The notes beneath the pieces are model-generated. The model was not told the DNA's origin and made no database searches. It saw only the letters and a list, made by a program, of their open reading frames with translations. From the NCBI RefSeq assembly GCF_900141815.1, contig NZ_FQYR01000003.1:1046294-1110293 (forward strand): a DNA stretch of 64,000 nucleotides, in the 5' to 3' direction. Below, piece after piece: positions 63,432 to 64,000 of this stretch. This DNA comes from Rubritalea squalenifaciens DSM 18772 (GTDB taxonomy: Bacteria > Verrucomicrobiota > Verrucomicrobiia > Verrucomicrobiales > Akkermansiaceae). Made by a program: the position numbers and the translations under genes. The first letter of the stretch is position 1. Every line of letters starts with the position of its first letter.

Positions 63432-64000
63432 TTATGGTGCTGGATAGAACTCGCTGATATCCACCTCTCGATCATAGAGGCGTACATCCTTCACCGATCC
63501 ATTGAAGTGCTTGTTACCGTTGCGGTTCACACCAAGATAAAATCCTTCAAATACGCCGTTGGATATGCCTGTCAACGTAGCCGCCAAAGTACCATTGTAA
63601 TAGAGCTTGGTATCAGTACCATCACTCGCCACTACAAGATGAACCCAGGTTCCCACTGGAGCAGCACCAAAGCTGGCCTTCGTGCCACCGTTGTAGCGGA
63701 AGCCGTCTCCCATATCGATCTGGAAGCTATCTCCTCCACTTGGGTGACGGTTGCAGAACACGGATGCGTACTGGTTCTGGCCGGTGGCTCCGTTCTTCAC
63801 CCAGAGGGATACACTGAAGGCACCCATCGGGCCGGAAGCGAGCGGAAGATCGATACTATCATTTGAGCCATCGAAGCTCCCTTCACTTCCATTCAGAGTG
63901 GCTCCGTTCACGGCACCAGACATCTTGTTGCCAGTATCATCGAGAACGGTGCTCGCCCCTGCGCTCTCATCCAGGTTCCACCAAAGCACGAGACCGTCGT
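63432..64000 (-). CDS. LamG-domain protein, 5' end outside window (partial)
   Basis: The visible 189 residues are read from the right window edge: the frame continues upstream past 64000 (DGLVLWWNLDE), so the GTG at 63989 is internal. It holds the LamG jelly roll: FDGSNDSIDLP, VSLWVKNGATG, DMGDGFRYNG, GTWVHLVVASDGTDTKLYYNG and SVKDVRLYDREV. As for the left-edge gene, a FecR domain often precedes in this phylum, but that cannot be seen. Probably exported. Confidence 0.75.
   Translation of the reverse strand, partial: DGLVLWWNLDESAGASTVLDDTGNKMSGAVNGATLNGSEGSFDGSNDSIDLPLASGPMGAFSVSLWVKNGATGQNQYASVFCNRHPSGGDSFQIDMGDGFRYNGGTKASFGAAPVGTWVHLVVASDGTDTKLYYNGTLAATLTGISNGVFEGFYLGVNRNGNKHFNGSVKDVRLYDREVDISEFYPAP

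Overview
The window is chromosomal DNA of a free-living, probably marine Verrucomicrobiota bacterium, close to the Rubritalea/Verrucomicrobiaceae type. This is inferred from gene content. Five secreted proteins end in the PEP-CTERM sorting signal typical of that group (V/I-PEP-S/T, a short hydrophobic stretch, then RRRR/RRRK). There are also two secreted sulfatases, LamG proteins at both edges, a thioredoxin with an SHD1-like tail, and a sialate O-acetylesterase. No exosortase is in view. Genes often lack a clear Shine-Dalgarno sequence, so several starts are uncertain.

Layout. 0-11 kb: a partial LamG protein, two PEP-CTERM proteins, an OmpA-domain protein with a TolA/TonB-like N-terminus, nagB, two sulfatases, an RsmA-Nudix fusion, a Tat-exported intradiol-dioxygenase-like protein and a Bcp peroxiredoxin. 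11-22 kb: mostly housekeeping genes (a CDP-alcohol phosphatidyltransferase, der, thiD) mixed with hydrolases, a metallophosphoesterase, an orphan OppD-type ATPase and a DUF1992 protein. It ends in a 74-codon protein resembling the arm-binding domain of tyrosine integrases. 22.6-38.8 kb: an island of mostly short plus-strand genes (small lipoproteins, membrane proteins, zinc-ribbon proteins, YcxB-like, MCE and PI-PLC proteins), with at least two visibly decayed genes. 39-44.5 kb: tRNA-Pro, argC-argJ, a LysM lipoprotein, moaE and two divergent potassium channels. 44.5-50 kb: a GH16 glycosidase, a persulfide-dioxygenase/rhodanese pair next to an AraC regulator, a PEP-CTERM protein and a VanW protein. 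50-54 kb: a secretin-N-like protein and a three-gene metal-homeostasis operon (MerC-like, unknown, COG0523 GTPase) behind a perfect Fur/Zur-like dyad, then two identical tRNA-Asp genes. 54-58.6 kb: pyrD, a glycine-zipper lipoprotein, a DsbD-type protein and a DUF167 protein.

The most interesting locus is 59.2-62.4 kb on the minus strand. Four tightly coupled genes encode a large single-haem cytochrome-c-like protein, a Tat-exported cysteine-rich protein, a DUF692/MNIO enzyme and a DUF2063 (BufC/HvfC-like) partner. The enzyme and its partner are the maturation pair of bufferin-type RiPP clusters, in which cysteines of an exported precursor are modified, usually to bind metal. Here the presumed precursor is a 229-residue Tat substrate with an Ser-Cys-Lys-Gly core and a proline-rich tail, and it is coupled to a cytochrome gene. 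That combination may be an undescribed variant. An orphan tail-collar (microcystin-dependent-like) protein is divergent from the cluster.
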